From Bryobacterales bacterium (lineage in GTDB: Bacteria; Acidobacteriota; Terriglobia; Bryobacterales; Bryobacteraceae): DNA of 37,016 bases. The notes beneath the pieces were generated by a model. The model saw only the letters and a list, made by a program, of their open reading frames with translations. It was not told the origin of the DNA and ran no database searches. How positions within the stretch are numbered: position 1 is the first letter of the stretch; each line of letters opens with the position of its first letter. Of this stretch, positions 23,669-31,954 are shown piece after piece. The stretch lies in assembly GCA_019261985.1 (NCBI GenBank), contig JAFAQY010000065.1, positions 1 to 37,016 of the forward strand, read 5' to 3'. Position numbers and translations under genes: made by a program.

Positions 23669-25312
23669 TCAACCCGGAGGCATGGTAGACAGTTTGGTTA
23701 GACGGATCGGCTTAGCATCTACCTCGAGAAGCCATACGGTGCGACCGGCAAAATATCTTATAAGGCGCACGTCCTCCTGAGGATCGATTTCACGCGCCCA
23801 AACAACTTTCGCTTTGTCGATGTCGGCGCGATTGTATATCCACCCGGCGTCGTATGGATGCCCCGGATTGGCGCGGACAAAAACCAGATGGCGGCCGGGG
23901 GCATTGGTGAGTTGCGATTCGAACTTCGCGCGGCTCACCGCGTAGCGCTCAACCCGGCTCCCAAGCACCTCGACAGGCTTGACGATAAATTTATCCCTGA
24001 AATTGATTACAAGGTGGAGGAGCAACAGCGTTACGACAGCAGAATGGCGGACCAAAGACGGGAGCACGCGCCAATTCCAGAGTTGCCGCAGCCCCAAAAC
24101 GACCAGACCGAATACGACGCCGGTTAGCGGAGCCAGATAATGGTTCACGTAGTACCAGTACAGAGAAGCTCCGAAACCAACAAAGATACAAACCGCGGCG
24201 AGTAGGTACATGCGCGGCTCCCTCCATGCCAAGGGCAGAAAACAGAGAGCCGCGATAAGGGGTCCTCCCAAATAAAAGCTCGCAAACGCGCGCCATTTCG
24301 TTCCGTTGCGCACCTGTGACCGCGCTTGCCACCGATAAACCGCGAGCTGGTCTTGCGTAAGGCCCGGGGGCTGGGGCGGCGGGGCCTGAAACGTTAACCC
24401 GCGCGGCACCCCATACATGGTTTGGCTCAGTTGGTACGGCATCAGCCACGGACTACCGGTGACCCGAAAGTTATAGTACGCGAATGCTGCCAAAGCGATT
24501 AGGATCACGGCGGTGATAGGAAGCATTACCGGAAACGTTCCCCGGACCAGTCCAGGCCATCCCGAGCCTTGCGCCCGCGCGCGCAATAATCCGCGCATCA
24601 GGCCGACGACGAGGATGATACCGAGCGCGCACGCAAAGAGCGCGCCTTCATAAGGGCGGATCGAAAAGACAATCGCCAGCCCCAATGCGAAAGCGAATGC
24701 GAGCGCCGGCCGTCTGGAATTTAGCAGGCGTGGAAGCGCGCCCAGAGCCAAAGCGCCTCCAAACGCCGTCATGCTGCCGCCCCAGTAACTGTTCATCCAG
24801 TAGCTAGTGATCCCGAGCTGAGTTGCCGAGAGCAACCCGCCCAGAAGCGCCCAGCCCGGGCTCACCCAAGCAAACAGCATCCAACCGATAGCGGCGCACA
24901 TCAGGCCACAACTGGCCCACACGCCCCACCAGGGGTGGCCGGCAATCACTTGACCGGCAGCCAGCACCAAACCTTGACCCGGAGTGTAAATAGATGCATA
25001 GACCGGCCGCTGAAATTCATACAACGTTTCAAAATGCCGCCAAAAAGGATGCGTTGGGTTTACGATGCGGCCCGAAGCGAACGTATCGGCGATAAGAAGG
25101 TGGCTAAACTCGTCTGCAACCTTCGGCTGCGGGATCGGGTACCAGTGGAGAACAGAAACCCGTATCAGTAAAGGCAGCGCGCCCAGGACGAAAACCGCGA
25201 GCCGCTGACGACGCGCTAGTTCAAACCAGAGGCCGTCCACGCGATTCCATAACTGCCGCGCCTTGCCGGATGCCGATTTACGAAGTGAAGCATTTCCGAT
25301 GGCTGCCGTCAT
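23669..25312 (-). CDS. GT-C-like polytopic membrane protein (putative glycosyltransferase)
   Basis: A 547-residue protein with about eleven predicted membrane helices and a soluble C-terminal domain of roughly 100 residues. After the first helix (LAVFVLGALPLLIRVSVLHWY) comes an acidic pair in the first outer loop, VADEFSHLLIADTFASGRIVNP (Asp67-Glu68), as in GT-C enzymes of the PMT/ArnT type that use polyprenyl-linked sugars. Repeated aromatic motifs (TSYWMNSYWGGSMTAFGGALALGALPRLL, IRPYEGALFACALG) are shared by uncharacterised acidobacterial relatives as far as I recall. The acceptor is unknown. ATG 25312 has GGAGG just upstream. It may be a single-gene unit. Confidence 0.65.
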   Translation of the reverse strand: MTAAIGNASLRKSASGKARQLWNRVDGLWFELARRQRLAVFVLGALPLLIRVSVLHWYPIPQPKVADEFSHLLIADTFASGRIVNPTHPFWRHFETLYEFQRPVYASIYTPGQGLVLAAGQVIAGHPWWGVWASCGLMCAAIGWMLFAWVSPGWALLGGLLSATQLGITSYWMNSYWGGSMTAFGGALALGALPRLLNSRRPALAFAFALGLAIVFSIRPYEGALFACALGIILVVGLMRGLLRARAQGSGWPGLVRGTFPVMLPITAVILIALAAFAYYNFRVTGSPWLMPYQLSQTMYGVPRGLTFQAPPPQPPGLTQDQLAVYRWQARSQVRNGTKWRAFASFYLGGPLIAALCFLPLAWREPRMYLLAAVCIFVGFGASLYWYYVNHYLAPLTGVVFGLVVLGLRQLWNWRVLPSLVRHSAVVTLLLLHLVINFRDKFIVKPVEVLGSRVERYAVSRAKFESQLTNAPGRHLVFVRANPGHPYDAGWIYNRADIDKAKVVWAREIDPQEDVRLIRYFAGRTVWLLEVDAKPIRLTKLSTMPPG

Positions 25313-25994
25313 TCATTCCTCCGCTTACGGTCAGTCTTCATGACACGGATCCCAAGAATTTCAAGCGGCCTAGCGTGTGTTCGTCGATCGTTCGCGGCGG
25401 AGCCGCGCCGCGGCGCTGTTTCCACCCGGGTTTCAAGCATTCTTCTCCGAGGGGATTCCCGGGGCTATACGAAGTTTTGAATCGAACGGCGGCACGGGCG
25501 CATACGTGGCATGCGCGTGCATTGCAACTCAGGAAGAGAAAAAACGGGCGCCTTACGTTACTTCTTTTCAGCAAACCGACGACTGAACGTTTGGCGTCGA
25601 CGCTGCAAACTGAGAAACCGTAAACCGCCCCTATCAAGACACCTATCCCGAACCCCAAAGAACTCCTCTTGTTACGACGGCTTAAGTAACTTCAGACTGC
25701 TCGAACCCCGACCGAGGGGGTGGGCCGCTACTTGGACCTGCTCTTTTAAAGGGAGTACTAAGGTCGTGAAGTTGGATAGTGATTTAGGAATTTTAATCTC
25801 CCCCTACGGCGCTGTTAAGTTACACATTCAAGAACAATTGATTGTGTTTTGTTTCGGGATTTTGGAGCGGGAGATGCGATTGAAAACCACGGCTCTGAGG
25901 GGCGATTTTGAAACCGTGGGTGTCACAACTTCGTCAGCACACTAGCGGTATGCTGAATGGTGCCGGTTGTGACGACCGGGGAAAGAAGTACGTC
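25313..25994. other. Gene-free interval of 682 bases
   Basis: No ORF here has recognisable protein features on either strand. The right part (25760-25880) is AT-rich and purine-rich and probably contains the promoter of the VWA gene. CCACGG near 25887 can pair with CCGTGG near 25914, and GCCGG..CCGG brackets GTTGTGACGA at about 25962-25978. The left part has a GGCGGAGCCGCGCC palindrome near 25396. A non-coding RNA is possible but no known family is recognised. Confidence 0.4.
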
Positions 25995-27323
25995 ATGCGG
26001 TCCTGCATTTTGCTCGGCTTTGTTGTGCTGGCATGTGGTGTGGCCGGCGCGGATGACGAGAGCGCTCCGGTTTTCCGAAGCGATGTTTCCGTCGGCCGGC
26101 TCGACGCGCTGGTTCTGGACCATTCGCAGCGCGTAATACTAGGGCTTCGCAAAGAAGATTTTGTCTTGCGGCAAGAAGGCAAGATCGTTCCCATTCGCGA
26201 AGTGGGCTTTGAAGATTTGCCTGTGGATGTGCTCATGCTGCTGGACGTCAGCGGCAGCATGCAGGTGCACATTCAGCGTGTGGCCGACGCCTCGCATCAG
26301 GCGATGTCGGTGCTGGGCGATCAGGATCGTGTGGGAATCATGGTCTTCGATACTCGCACGCGGGTGCGCCTGCCATTCCGCCAGGATCTAAGACAGGTGG
26401 AGCGCAAGCTGGACGATGTAGTGCGCAGCGAGGGGTTCAACGGCGGCACGAATATCAATGGCGCGCTGATGGATGCCGCTGCTTATATGGAAAAAGAAGG
26501 CCGGAAGCAGGCGCGGCATGCGATCGTCATCGTGACGGACGATCAGGCCAATCCTTGTAACCAAGCGCGCGTTTTAGCCGCACTCGATAAAGCGGACGCT
26601 GTTCTTATGGTATTGTTGGCGCCGCCATGGGCGGGCCCGGGAACTGTTTCCCCATACCCGGGCAGCGGCCGCCGCCAGCCCCCTATGTCATCGCCGATGC
26701 CGGGTGGGATTCCCGGTTTGGGCGGCGTAATCTTTGGTCCGCGGCGTCTTCCCGGCTCTGGGGGAGGCCCGCCGGTCATCGTCGGCCCCGGTCAGCCCGG
26801 CATTTTCGCGGGCTCGCCGGAGATCGCCCGCTCTTCGGGCGGAGATTCGTTAAGCATCAACGACGCGACCGCGGTGGAGACAACCTTCGAGCGGATCCGG
26901 CAGCGCTACGCGGTTTATTTTCATTTGCCGGAGGGCATGGATTCCGCGCGCGGAATGGATTTGGACTTGACCGATGCCGCTCGCCGCAAGCATCCCGATG
27001 CCGCTTTGCAGTATCGCCAGGTCACTCTGGCGAAGGATGGAGCACGGCCGGGTCTGATCTCGCGGGTTCCGGCTCATCCGCCGACGGGCCGCGATCCCGA
27101 ACCTGCGCAGGCGGGCGATTCAACTGATGACAAGCCGACGCTTGCGCACCGCAGGCCTGCCGTCAACGATGCGAGCGGAACGCAAGTGTCGCTGCCCGTT
27201 CAGACTCCCGGGGATCAGCCGGCGGATGCCGATACCTCAACGACCCCTACCACGATTAATCGCCGGCGGGGCGTGAGCGATCCGGGAAGCACGCCGCACA
27301 TAATTTTGCAGCCGGGGCCGTAA
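25995..27323 (+). CDS. VWA-domain protein (acidobacterial VWFA-related)
   Basis: A 442-residue exported protein from ATG 25995, which gives a clean signal peptide (MRSCILLGFVVLACGVAGAD); an earlier in-frame ATG at 25908 adds an unlikely N-terminus. A short domain before the VWA (FRSDVSVGRLDALVLDHSQRVILGLRKEDFVLRQEGK..PVDV) is typical of the VWFA-related acidobacterial group (TIGR03436). The metal-ion site is complete: DVSGS (84-88), a Thr in GGTNINGAL, and Asp in IVTDDQ. A Pro/Gly-rich insert (GPGTVSPYPGSGRRQPPMSS and onward) splits the domain before its last helix, and the C-terminal 90 residues are disordered. The role is probably protein or surface binding; the partner is unknown. Confidence 0.85.
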   Translation: MRSCILLGFVVLACGVAGADDESAPVFRSDVSVGRLDALVLDHSQRVILGLRKEDFVLRQEGKIVPIREVGFEDLPVDVLMLLDVSGSMQVHIQRVADASHQAMSVLGDQDRVGIMVFDTRTRVRLPFRQDLRQVERKLDDVVRSEGFNGGTNINGALMDAAAYMEKEGRKQARHAIVIVTDDQANPCNQARVLAALDKADAVLMVLLAPPWAGPGTVSPYPGSGRRQPPMSSPMPGGIPGLGGVIFGPRRLPGSGGGPPVIVGPGQPGIFAGSPEIARSSGGDSLSINDATAVETTFERIRQRYAVYFHLPEGMDSARGMDLDLTDAARRKHPDAALQYRQVTLAKDGARPGLISRVPAHPPTGRDPEPAQAGDSTDDKPTLAHRRPAVNDASGTQVSLPVQTPGDQPADADTSTTPTTINRRRGVSDPGSTPHIILQPGP

Positions 27324-27335
27324 TATCTTCAGCGT

Positions 27336-27430
27336 CAATTGCAGAACTTCACGTAACCGCTCAGCGGGCTTACCGCGCCGCCGCACGCTTAACCGTGCCT
27401 CAGCGGGCTGTACGCCAACTTCCGCAGAGG
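27336..27430. repeat. Dispersed palindromic repeat copy, degenerate
   Basis: CAATTGCAGAACTTCACGTA is followed by CGCTCAGCGGGCTTACCGC and CGGGCTGTACGCC segments. The leader matches that of the copy at 12322 (TTGCGGAACTTCACGCA), while the palindromes have decayed. It is located between converging genes, VWA (plus) and the Nramp-like transporter (minus). Confidence 0.6.
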
Positions 27431-27472
27431 GCAGGAGGTTCGCGGCTTTACGGCGGGCGGTGACCGCTGTTC

Positions 27473-28798
27473 CTAGACTATCCAGGTGACGACGAGTGCT
27501 ATCGTAGCGGCGAAAATCGTCGCGGTGGTAATCCAGCCCAGAATATTTATTCCCCGGCTATTGACGTGGTCACCCATGATGGTTCGATTGTTGGTCATGA
27601 ACATTATCAGCAGCATGAGCGGCGGCGTCGAGAATCCCTGCACGATTCCTGCAACGACAAGCGCTCTCATAGGATTGATTCCGAGAAAGTTCAGCGCCGT
27701 TCCGATCAAGGTAAAAAAAGCGATTGCGCCGTAAAAACGCTTGGCCTGACCTAGTCGCTTCCCGATCCCATATTTCCAGCCGAGTGTTTGACACAGATCG
27801 TAAGCGGCCCCACAGGTCATTACGGGCACGGCGAGAACACCAACACCAATCACTCCGAGTGCGAACAATACTTTGGCGGCATTGCCCGCAATGGGCGCCA
27901 GCGATTGGGCAGCCTGCGCGGCGCTGTCGATGTCCGTTTTTCCCGCTTTGAAGAGCGTCGTAGCGGTCGCAAGGATGATAAAGTACATGGCCACGTTGGA
28001 GAAGAACATGCCAATTAGCACGTCGGTTTGCGAGCGCTTCAATTCCTGTTTGGTGGCGCCTCTCCGCTGCGATAACAAAACCCGGCCAGACTCCTTTTCC
28101 TCCTCCACTTCCTCGTTCGACTGCCAGGTGTAAAGATAGGCGGAGAGTGTCGTTCCGATAACGGCTACGACCATGGCTAGGAAATCCCGTTCTAAACGAA
28201 TCGTGGGGATCACGGTGGCTTTTAGCACCGATGCCCAATCCGGCCGGGCAAGTATCGCTGCAGGCACATACGCCAGTAACGCCAGCGCGAGGGCGCGGAA
28301 GACGTTCCGGATCATCTTGTACGACCCCCAGATCTGAATACAAAGAAGTGCGAGACCCAACGCCGGCACCAACGCCGCGATCGGGATGGGTACTAGCAGG
28401 TTGATCGCAGCGGCGATACCGCCGAGATCGGCGCCGGCTTCAATAGTGTTTCCGATTAGGACACAAACGAGGGTGGGAACAAGCACCTTGCGCGAGTAAT
28501 TCTTTCGAAGCACAGCGAAAAGGCCTTGGCCCGTCACCTGGCCGAGTTTGCCGGAAAGGTACACGACCGCGAACATCATCGGAAACGTGACCGGGGCCAT
28601 CCACAACAAGGCAAGCCCGAACTTTGCGCCGGCGCTGGCGTAGGTTCCGATTGCGGACGGATCGTCGTCCGCAGCCCCGGTTATGAGGCCGAGTCCAACA
28701 GAACGAACGAACCCCGGCGGCTTTGCAATAGAACGGTCCACGGGCGTAGCCCGACTGTTCGCTATTGCAGTGTTTTCGTTGTTTTGAGCGTCGTCCAT
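27473..28798 (-). CDS. Nramp-family-like divalent metal transporter
   Basis: A 441-residue membrane protein with about eleven helices. The first helix carries GAADDDPSAIGTYASAGAKFG (41-61), which takes the place of the DPGN metal site of classical Nramp proteins. Helix 6 reads VIGTTLSAYLYTWQSNEEVEEEK, without the usual MPH methionine. Other blocks (GQGLFAVLRKNYSRK, GNTIEAGADLGGIAAAINLL, FALGVIGVGVLAVPVMTCGAAYDL, NFLGINPMRALVVAGIVQGFSTPPLML) are regular for the family. Because both metal-binding motifs are altered, the ion (Mn, Fe, Mg or other) cannot be assigned. The N-terminal 25 residues are cytosolic. It stands alone, convergent with the VWA gene. Confidence 0.85.
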   Translation of the reverse strand: MDDAQNNENTAIANSRATPVDRSIAKPPGFVRSVGLGLITGAADDDPSAIGTYASAGAKFGLALLWMAPVTFPMMFAVVYLSGKLGQVTGQGLFAVLRKNYSRKVLVPTLVCVLIGNTIEAGADLGGIAAAINLLVPIPIAALVPALGLALLCIQIWGSYKMIRNVFRALALALLAYVPAAILARPDWASVLKATVIPTIRLERDFLAMVVAVIGTTLSAYLYTWQSNEEVEEEKESGRVLLSQRRGATKQELKRSQTDVLIGMFFSNVAMYFIILATATTLFKAGKTDIDSAAQAAQSLAPIAGNAAKVLFALGVIGVGVLAVPVMTCGAAYDLCQTLGWKYGIGKRLGQAKRFYGAIAFFTLIGTALNFLGINPMRALVVAGIVQGFSTPPLMLLIMFMTNNRTIMGDHVNSRGINILGWITTATIFAATIALVVTWIV

Positions 28799-28906
28799 AG
28801 AACAATACAGGCGTTCGCCGCGCAGGTGAACGCCGACGCCTTCGGCGTTTACTTAGCACCTGGCGGGCCGCGCGAACGCGGCTCGGTCAACAGGAGAAGG
28901 GCCGGG

Positions 28907-29779
28907 TCACTTCGCGGCTGTCTGGAGCGTATCGCAAGCGGAGATTTGGCCCGAGTCGAGCCCGGTTTGGAACCAATGGGTACGTTGAGCCGAGGAGCCG
29001 TGGGTGAACGACTCCGGACTGACTCGCCCGGTGGCCATCCTCTGCAGACGATCGTCGCCTACGGATGCCGCGGCTCGTAGTCCATCGGCAACATCGCTTT
29101 GATCGATGATCTTCCGCTGCTCCGTAGAATGGCCCCAGATGCCGGACATACAGTCGGCCTGGAGCTCAAGCCCGACAGACAGCGGATTCTGCTCGGCCGG
29201 ATTTGCCTGCTGGAGGCGGTGGACTTTGGATTCAATCCCCAAAATCTTTTGCACGTGATGCCCGATTTCATGAGCGATTACATACGCCTCCGCGAACTCG
29301 CCGGGAGCGCCGAAGCGGCTGCGCAGTTCGTCGAAAAAGCCGAGATCGAGATAAACTTTCTCGTCCGCCGGGCAATAGAAAGGTCCGGTCGCGGACTGCG
29401 CCAAACCACACGCCGACTCGATACCGTCACGGAACAATACGAGTTTCGCGTGGCGGTAGGGGCGTTGCGTCTGGGCAGGCAGTAATGTGTCCCACGTATG
29501 CTGCACATCATCGAGAACGAAGGATACGAACTGGACCTGTTTATCGTTCGCATCGGCCGCCGGAGCGGCGCCTCCCCCGGTGGATATGTTGGCGGGATTT
29601 GACGAGTCATCCGTCCCGTAGAAGACATTGAAAAGGTTCTGGTGAAATATCAGGCTCAAAAGCCCGAGAAGGATTACCCCTCCAATGCCGAGATGCGGGC
29701 CGTATCCGCCGAACATCGGACCACTGCTGCTCCGCCGGTCTTCTATGTCCCCGCTGATTCCGCCTGGTGTCCAGCGCAT
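28907..29779 (-). CDS. YpfJ-like neutral zinc metallopeptidase
   Basis: A 290-residue membrane-anchored peptidase family protein (Pfam zinc_peptidase type, as in E. coli YpfJ). The start at ATG 29779 is set by the family's usual beginning, MRW....IEDRR (here MRWTPGGISGDIEDRRSSSG); the frame stays open upstream through repeat sequence. There is one membrane helix (LGIGGVILLGLLSLIF), then the conserved CGLAQSATGPFYCPADEKVYLDLGFF, the HEIGHHVQ zinc motif (170-177), and ELQADCMSGIWG carrying the third ligand. The C-terminal SFTHGSSAQRTHWFQTGLDSG is also typical. The substrate is not known. It is divergent from the DUF937-OmpA gene. Confidence 0.92.
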   Translation of the reverse strand: MRWTPGGISGDIEDRRSSSGPMFGGYGPHLGIGGVILLGLLSLIFHQNLFNVFYGTDDSSNPANISTGGGAAPAADANDKQVQFVSFVLDDVQHTWDTLLPAQTQRPYRHAKLVLFRDGIESACGLAQSATGPFYCPADEKVYLDLGFFDELRSRFGAPGEFAEAYVIAHEIGHHVQKILGIESKVHRLQQANPAEQNPLSVGLELQADCMSGIWGHSTEQRKIIDQSDVADGLRAAASVGDDRLQRMATGRVSPESFTHGSSAQRTHWFQTGLDSGQISACDTLQTAAK

Positions 29780-30164
29780 GCGTTTGAATAAGCAAGGCCG
29801 TTGCCAGTTCACGCCCGATTCATTTCGCGGCGGCTCCGGCAATCGCTTTCGATGCGGCGAGGTTGCACAATTTGCCGGGCCTGCAACGATTCGCGCGAGA
29901 ATTTCCGCCGTCAATTGGGCCGTGCGGGCGCAGTGCGGGTACGCGCGCACAGCAAGGGACGGGGTGAAGGCCGCCGCAGGCTGAAGCCTTCCCCACAGCG
30001 TTTGCATGGGGATAACGCGTCGTAAAACGCGCGGCTTTTTCAAAACATCTACCAGTTGAAGCCCGCCAAATTCGGTACTATGCCGTTCCGGCAACGACCC
30101 CCGAGCAGTACCCGAATAGAGGCGGAGTCTGCTCAAAAGCGCGGCTTCGGAAGGAGTAAATCTC
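29780..30164. other. Divergent intergenic region with a palindromic repeat
   Basis: This 385-base gap separates the zinc peptidase (minus) from the DUF937-OmpA gene (plus). It contains a short dispersed repeat copy at 29961-29999 (GAAGGCCGCCGCAGGCTGAAGCCTTCCCCAC). AAGGAG near 30149 is the ribosome binding site of the plus-strand gene. Both promoters should lie here, but no clear hexamer pair stands out. The open minus-strand frame through this gap is judged non-coding. Confidence 0.5.
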
Positions 30165-31451
30165 GTGTCAAGCGCACTCGTAAGCGGGATTACAGATGTT
30201 TTTAAATCTCAAGTTGCACGGCCTTTCGCGGCGAACACGGGAGAATCTGAATCCTCGGTTGTCCGCGGTTTCGAAACGAGCATCGGAACAATGGTCGAAG
30301 GCCTCGCGGTTAAATTCCGGCATACCGGAAATGCGAATCAATTGCTCGATCTAATCAACAGTCCGGCCAACGACCCACGGATTTTGGAAAATCCGCGCAG
30401 TCTGGTCGGCGCTCAGCAGGGTGATGGTCTCACTTCAAAATTTACTTCCATGCTGTTCGGCGCCCGAGTGTCATCGGTAACGGATGAAATCGGCAGTGCG
30501 ACCGGAATTCGAGGAGGAACGGCGGCGTCTTTGCTGACTGTGGGCGCGCCACTTCTGCTCGGAACGCTACGAAAGCGCGTGCGCGACAGCGGTATGGATG
30601 CGCCGCGCCTGACTCGATTTTTGAGCAGTGAAGCCGACGCTGTTCGCGGAAGCTTGCCTGCAAGAGTCGAGAATCTGATTACCTCCGAGACGCGATCCGG
30701 CGACACAGTTGCACCGGTCGCAAGTGGCGTGGTGGATGAGGAGTACAGGCCTCCCATCGCCAGCGGAGTGGTCGACGATCGGACCCTGGCGCGGCCGCCA
30801 GCCCGATCCACAGCCTGGTTATGGCCGCTGATCCTAGCGCTACTTATTCTTGGCGGAATATTGTGGTGGCTCAATTCGCGAAGACACGCGATGAACGTAC
30901 CGCCCCCCGCCGTTCCGGAAGCCACAGCTCCGGCGACCCCGGCGCCCGCAAATCCGGCAGCTCCGCTGGCAACGGCTCCAGCAGCGGGTCTGGGTGAGAT
31001 GGTGACGCGCCATTTACCGGGGAACATGGATATAAATGTCCCCGCTAACGGCGTTGAATCGCACCTGTTGAGCTTTATCCAGGATCCGTCCAGACCGGTC
31101 GATCAAACAACCTGGTTCGATTTTGACCGCCTTATGTTTGCTCCCAACTCTTCCACGCTGCTGGCGGGTTCAGGCGAACAATTGCGGAACGTCGGGGCCA
31201 TTCTCAAGGGATATCCGAACGTACATGTAAAGATCGGCGGATACACCGATAACACGGGCAATGCCGCCGAAAACATGACCCTGTCCCAACAGCGCGCCGA
31301 CGCCGTTAGACAGCAATTGATCGCCACGGGTGTTTCGCCGGATCGAATCGAAGCACAGGGATTTGGCGATCAGCATCCGATCGGGGATAATGCCACGGAA
31401 GCCGGGCGCCAGGCGAACCGCCGGATATCGCTCCGGGTGACACAGAAGTAA
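30165..31451 (+). CDS. DUF937-OmpA fusion envelope protein
   Basis: A 428-residue protein joining two families. Residues 1-165 resemble DUF937 (NQLLDLINSP, LLTVGAPLLLGTLRKRVRDSGMDAPRLTRFL). Residues 195-215 have an ASGVVD duplication, then a membrane helix (WLWPLILALLILGGILWW, 219-236) and a Pro/Ala linker. Residues 312-428 are an OmpA-like peptidoglycan-binding domain (WFDFDRLMFAPNSSTLL, GYTDNTGNAAENMTLSQQRADAVRQQLIATGV, NRRISL). The layout suggests a cytoplasmic DUF937 part tethered to the cell wall across the inner membrane. GTG 30165 is supported by AAGGAG nine bases upstream. First gene of a likely stress/envelope cluster with the two DUF2382 genes that follow. Confidence 0.85.
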   Translation: MSSALVSGITDVFKSQVARPFAANTGESESSVVRGFETSIGTMVEGLAVKFRHTGNANQLLDLINSPANDPRILENPRSLVGAQQGDGLTSKFTSMLFGARVSSVTDEIGSATGIRGGTAASLLTVGAPLLLGTLRKRVRDSGMDAPRLTRFLSSEADAVRGSLPARVENLITSETRSGDTVAPVASGVVDEEYRPPIASGVVDDRTLARPPARSTAWLWPLILALLILGGILWWLNSRRHAMNVPPPAVPEATAPATPAPANPAAPLATAPAAGLGEMVTRHLPGNMDINVPANGVESHLLSFIQDPSRPVDQTTWFDFDRLMFAPNSSTLLAGSGEQLRNVGAILKGYPNVHVKIGGYTDNTGNAAENMTLSQQRADAVRQQLIATGVSPDRIEAQGFGDQHPIGDNATEAGRQANRRISLRVTQK

Positions 31452-31490
31452 TCCGGAAAGGATCTCCCGGCGGGTTTCGAGGAACATGCA

Positions 31491-31925
31491 ATGTCAGAAG
31501 ATCAGTTCAACGAAACCACCAGCACGGAGCAAGACCGGAACGAAGACGGTGTTGTTATTCCGCTTTACTCCGAAGAAATTTCGGCGGAGAAGCGAGCCCT
31601 GACAACGAGCTCCGTGCAGGTCGCCAGAATCACGAAGGAGCACGAGCAGATCGTCAATGAGATGCTGGCTCGCGAGCGGGTTGAGGTGGAACGCAGAGCC
31701 ATTGGTAAACCCGTGGACACAGTGCCGGAGATACGCCACGAAGGAGACACAATCATCGTTCCGGTCATTGAGGAGGTCTTAGAACGGCGCCTCATTCTGA
31801 AAGAGGAGTTGCGAGTGAGAAGAGTTCGAGAGGAGCGGCCGCATCAGGAGCGCGTAATCGTGCGCAAACAGGAGGCGGTCGTTACACGTTCGCCGGTCGA
31901 CGAAAGCCGCCAGCGGACTGAGTAG
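31491..31925 (+). CDS. DUF2382 (YsnF/AvaK-like) protein, short form
   Basis: A 144-residue charged, soluble protein. The core (VVIPLYSEEISAEKRALTTSSVQVARITKEHEQIVNEMLARERVEVERRAIGKPVD..PEIRHEGDTIIVPVIEEVLERRLILKEELRVRRV, about residues 20-120) is the DUF2382 domain, found in stress-related proteins such as B. subtilis YsnF and cyanobacterial AvaK. The function is unknown. It follows the DUF937-OmpA gene by 39 bases and precedes a longer DUF2382 paralogue by 29, so the three are probably one operon. Confidence 0.85.
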   Translation: MSEDQFNETTSTEQDRNEDGVVIPLYSEEISAEKRALTTSSVQVARITKEHEQIVNEMLARERVEVERRAIGKPVDTVPEIRHEGDTIIVPVIEEVLERRLILKEELRVRRVREERPHQERVIVRKQEAVVTRSPVDESRQRTE

Positions 31926-31954
31926 CCAAGAATCGGGGGGAAAGGAAAACGGAG

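Noticed and set aside
25338-25658. Minus-strand ORF beginning MGFGIGVLIGAVYGFSV
   Set aside because: No recognisable domain and the composition beyond the first 20 residues looks non-coding; not supported as a gene.
25640-25720. Possible tRNA on the minus strand around GGGGTTCGAGCAG
   Set aside because: The arm around the TTCGA does not pair and no anticodon or acceptor stem can be built.
29780-30136. N-terminal extension of the zinc peptidase
   Set aside because: It translates a palindromic repeat and lacks family similarity; MRW..IEDRR at 29779 is the usual start.
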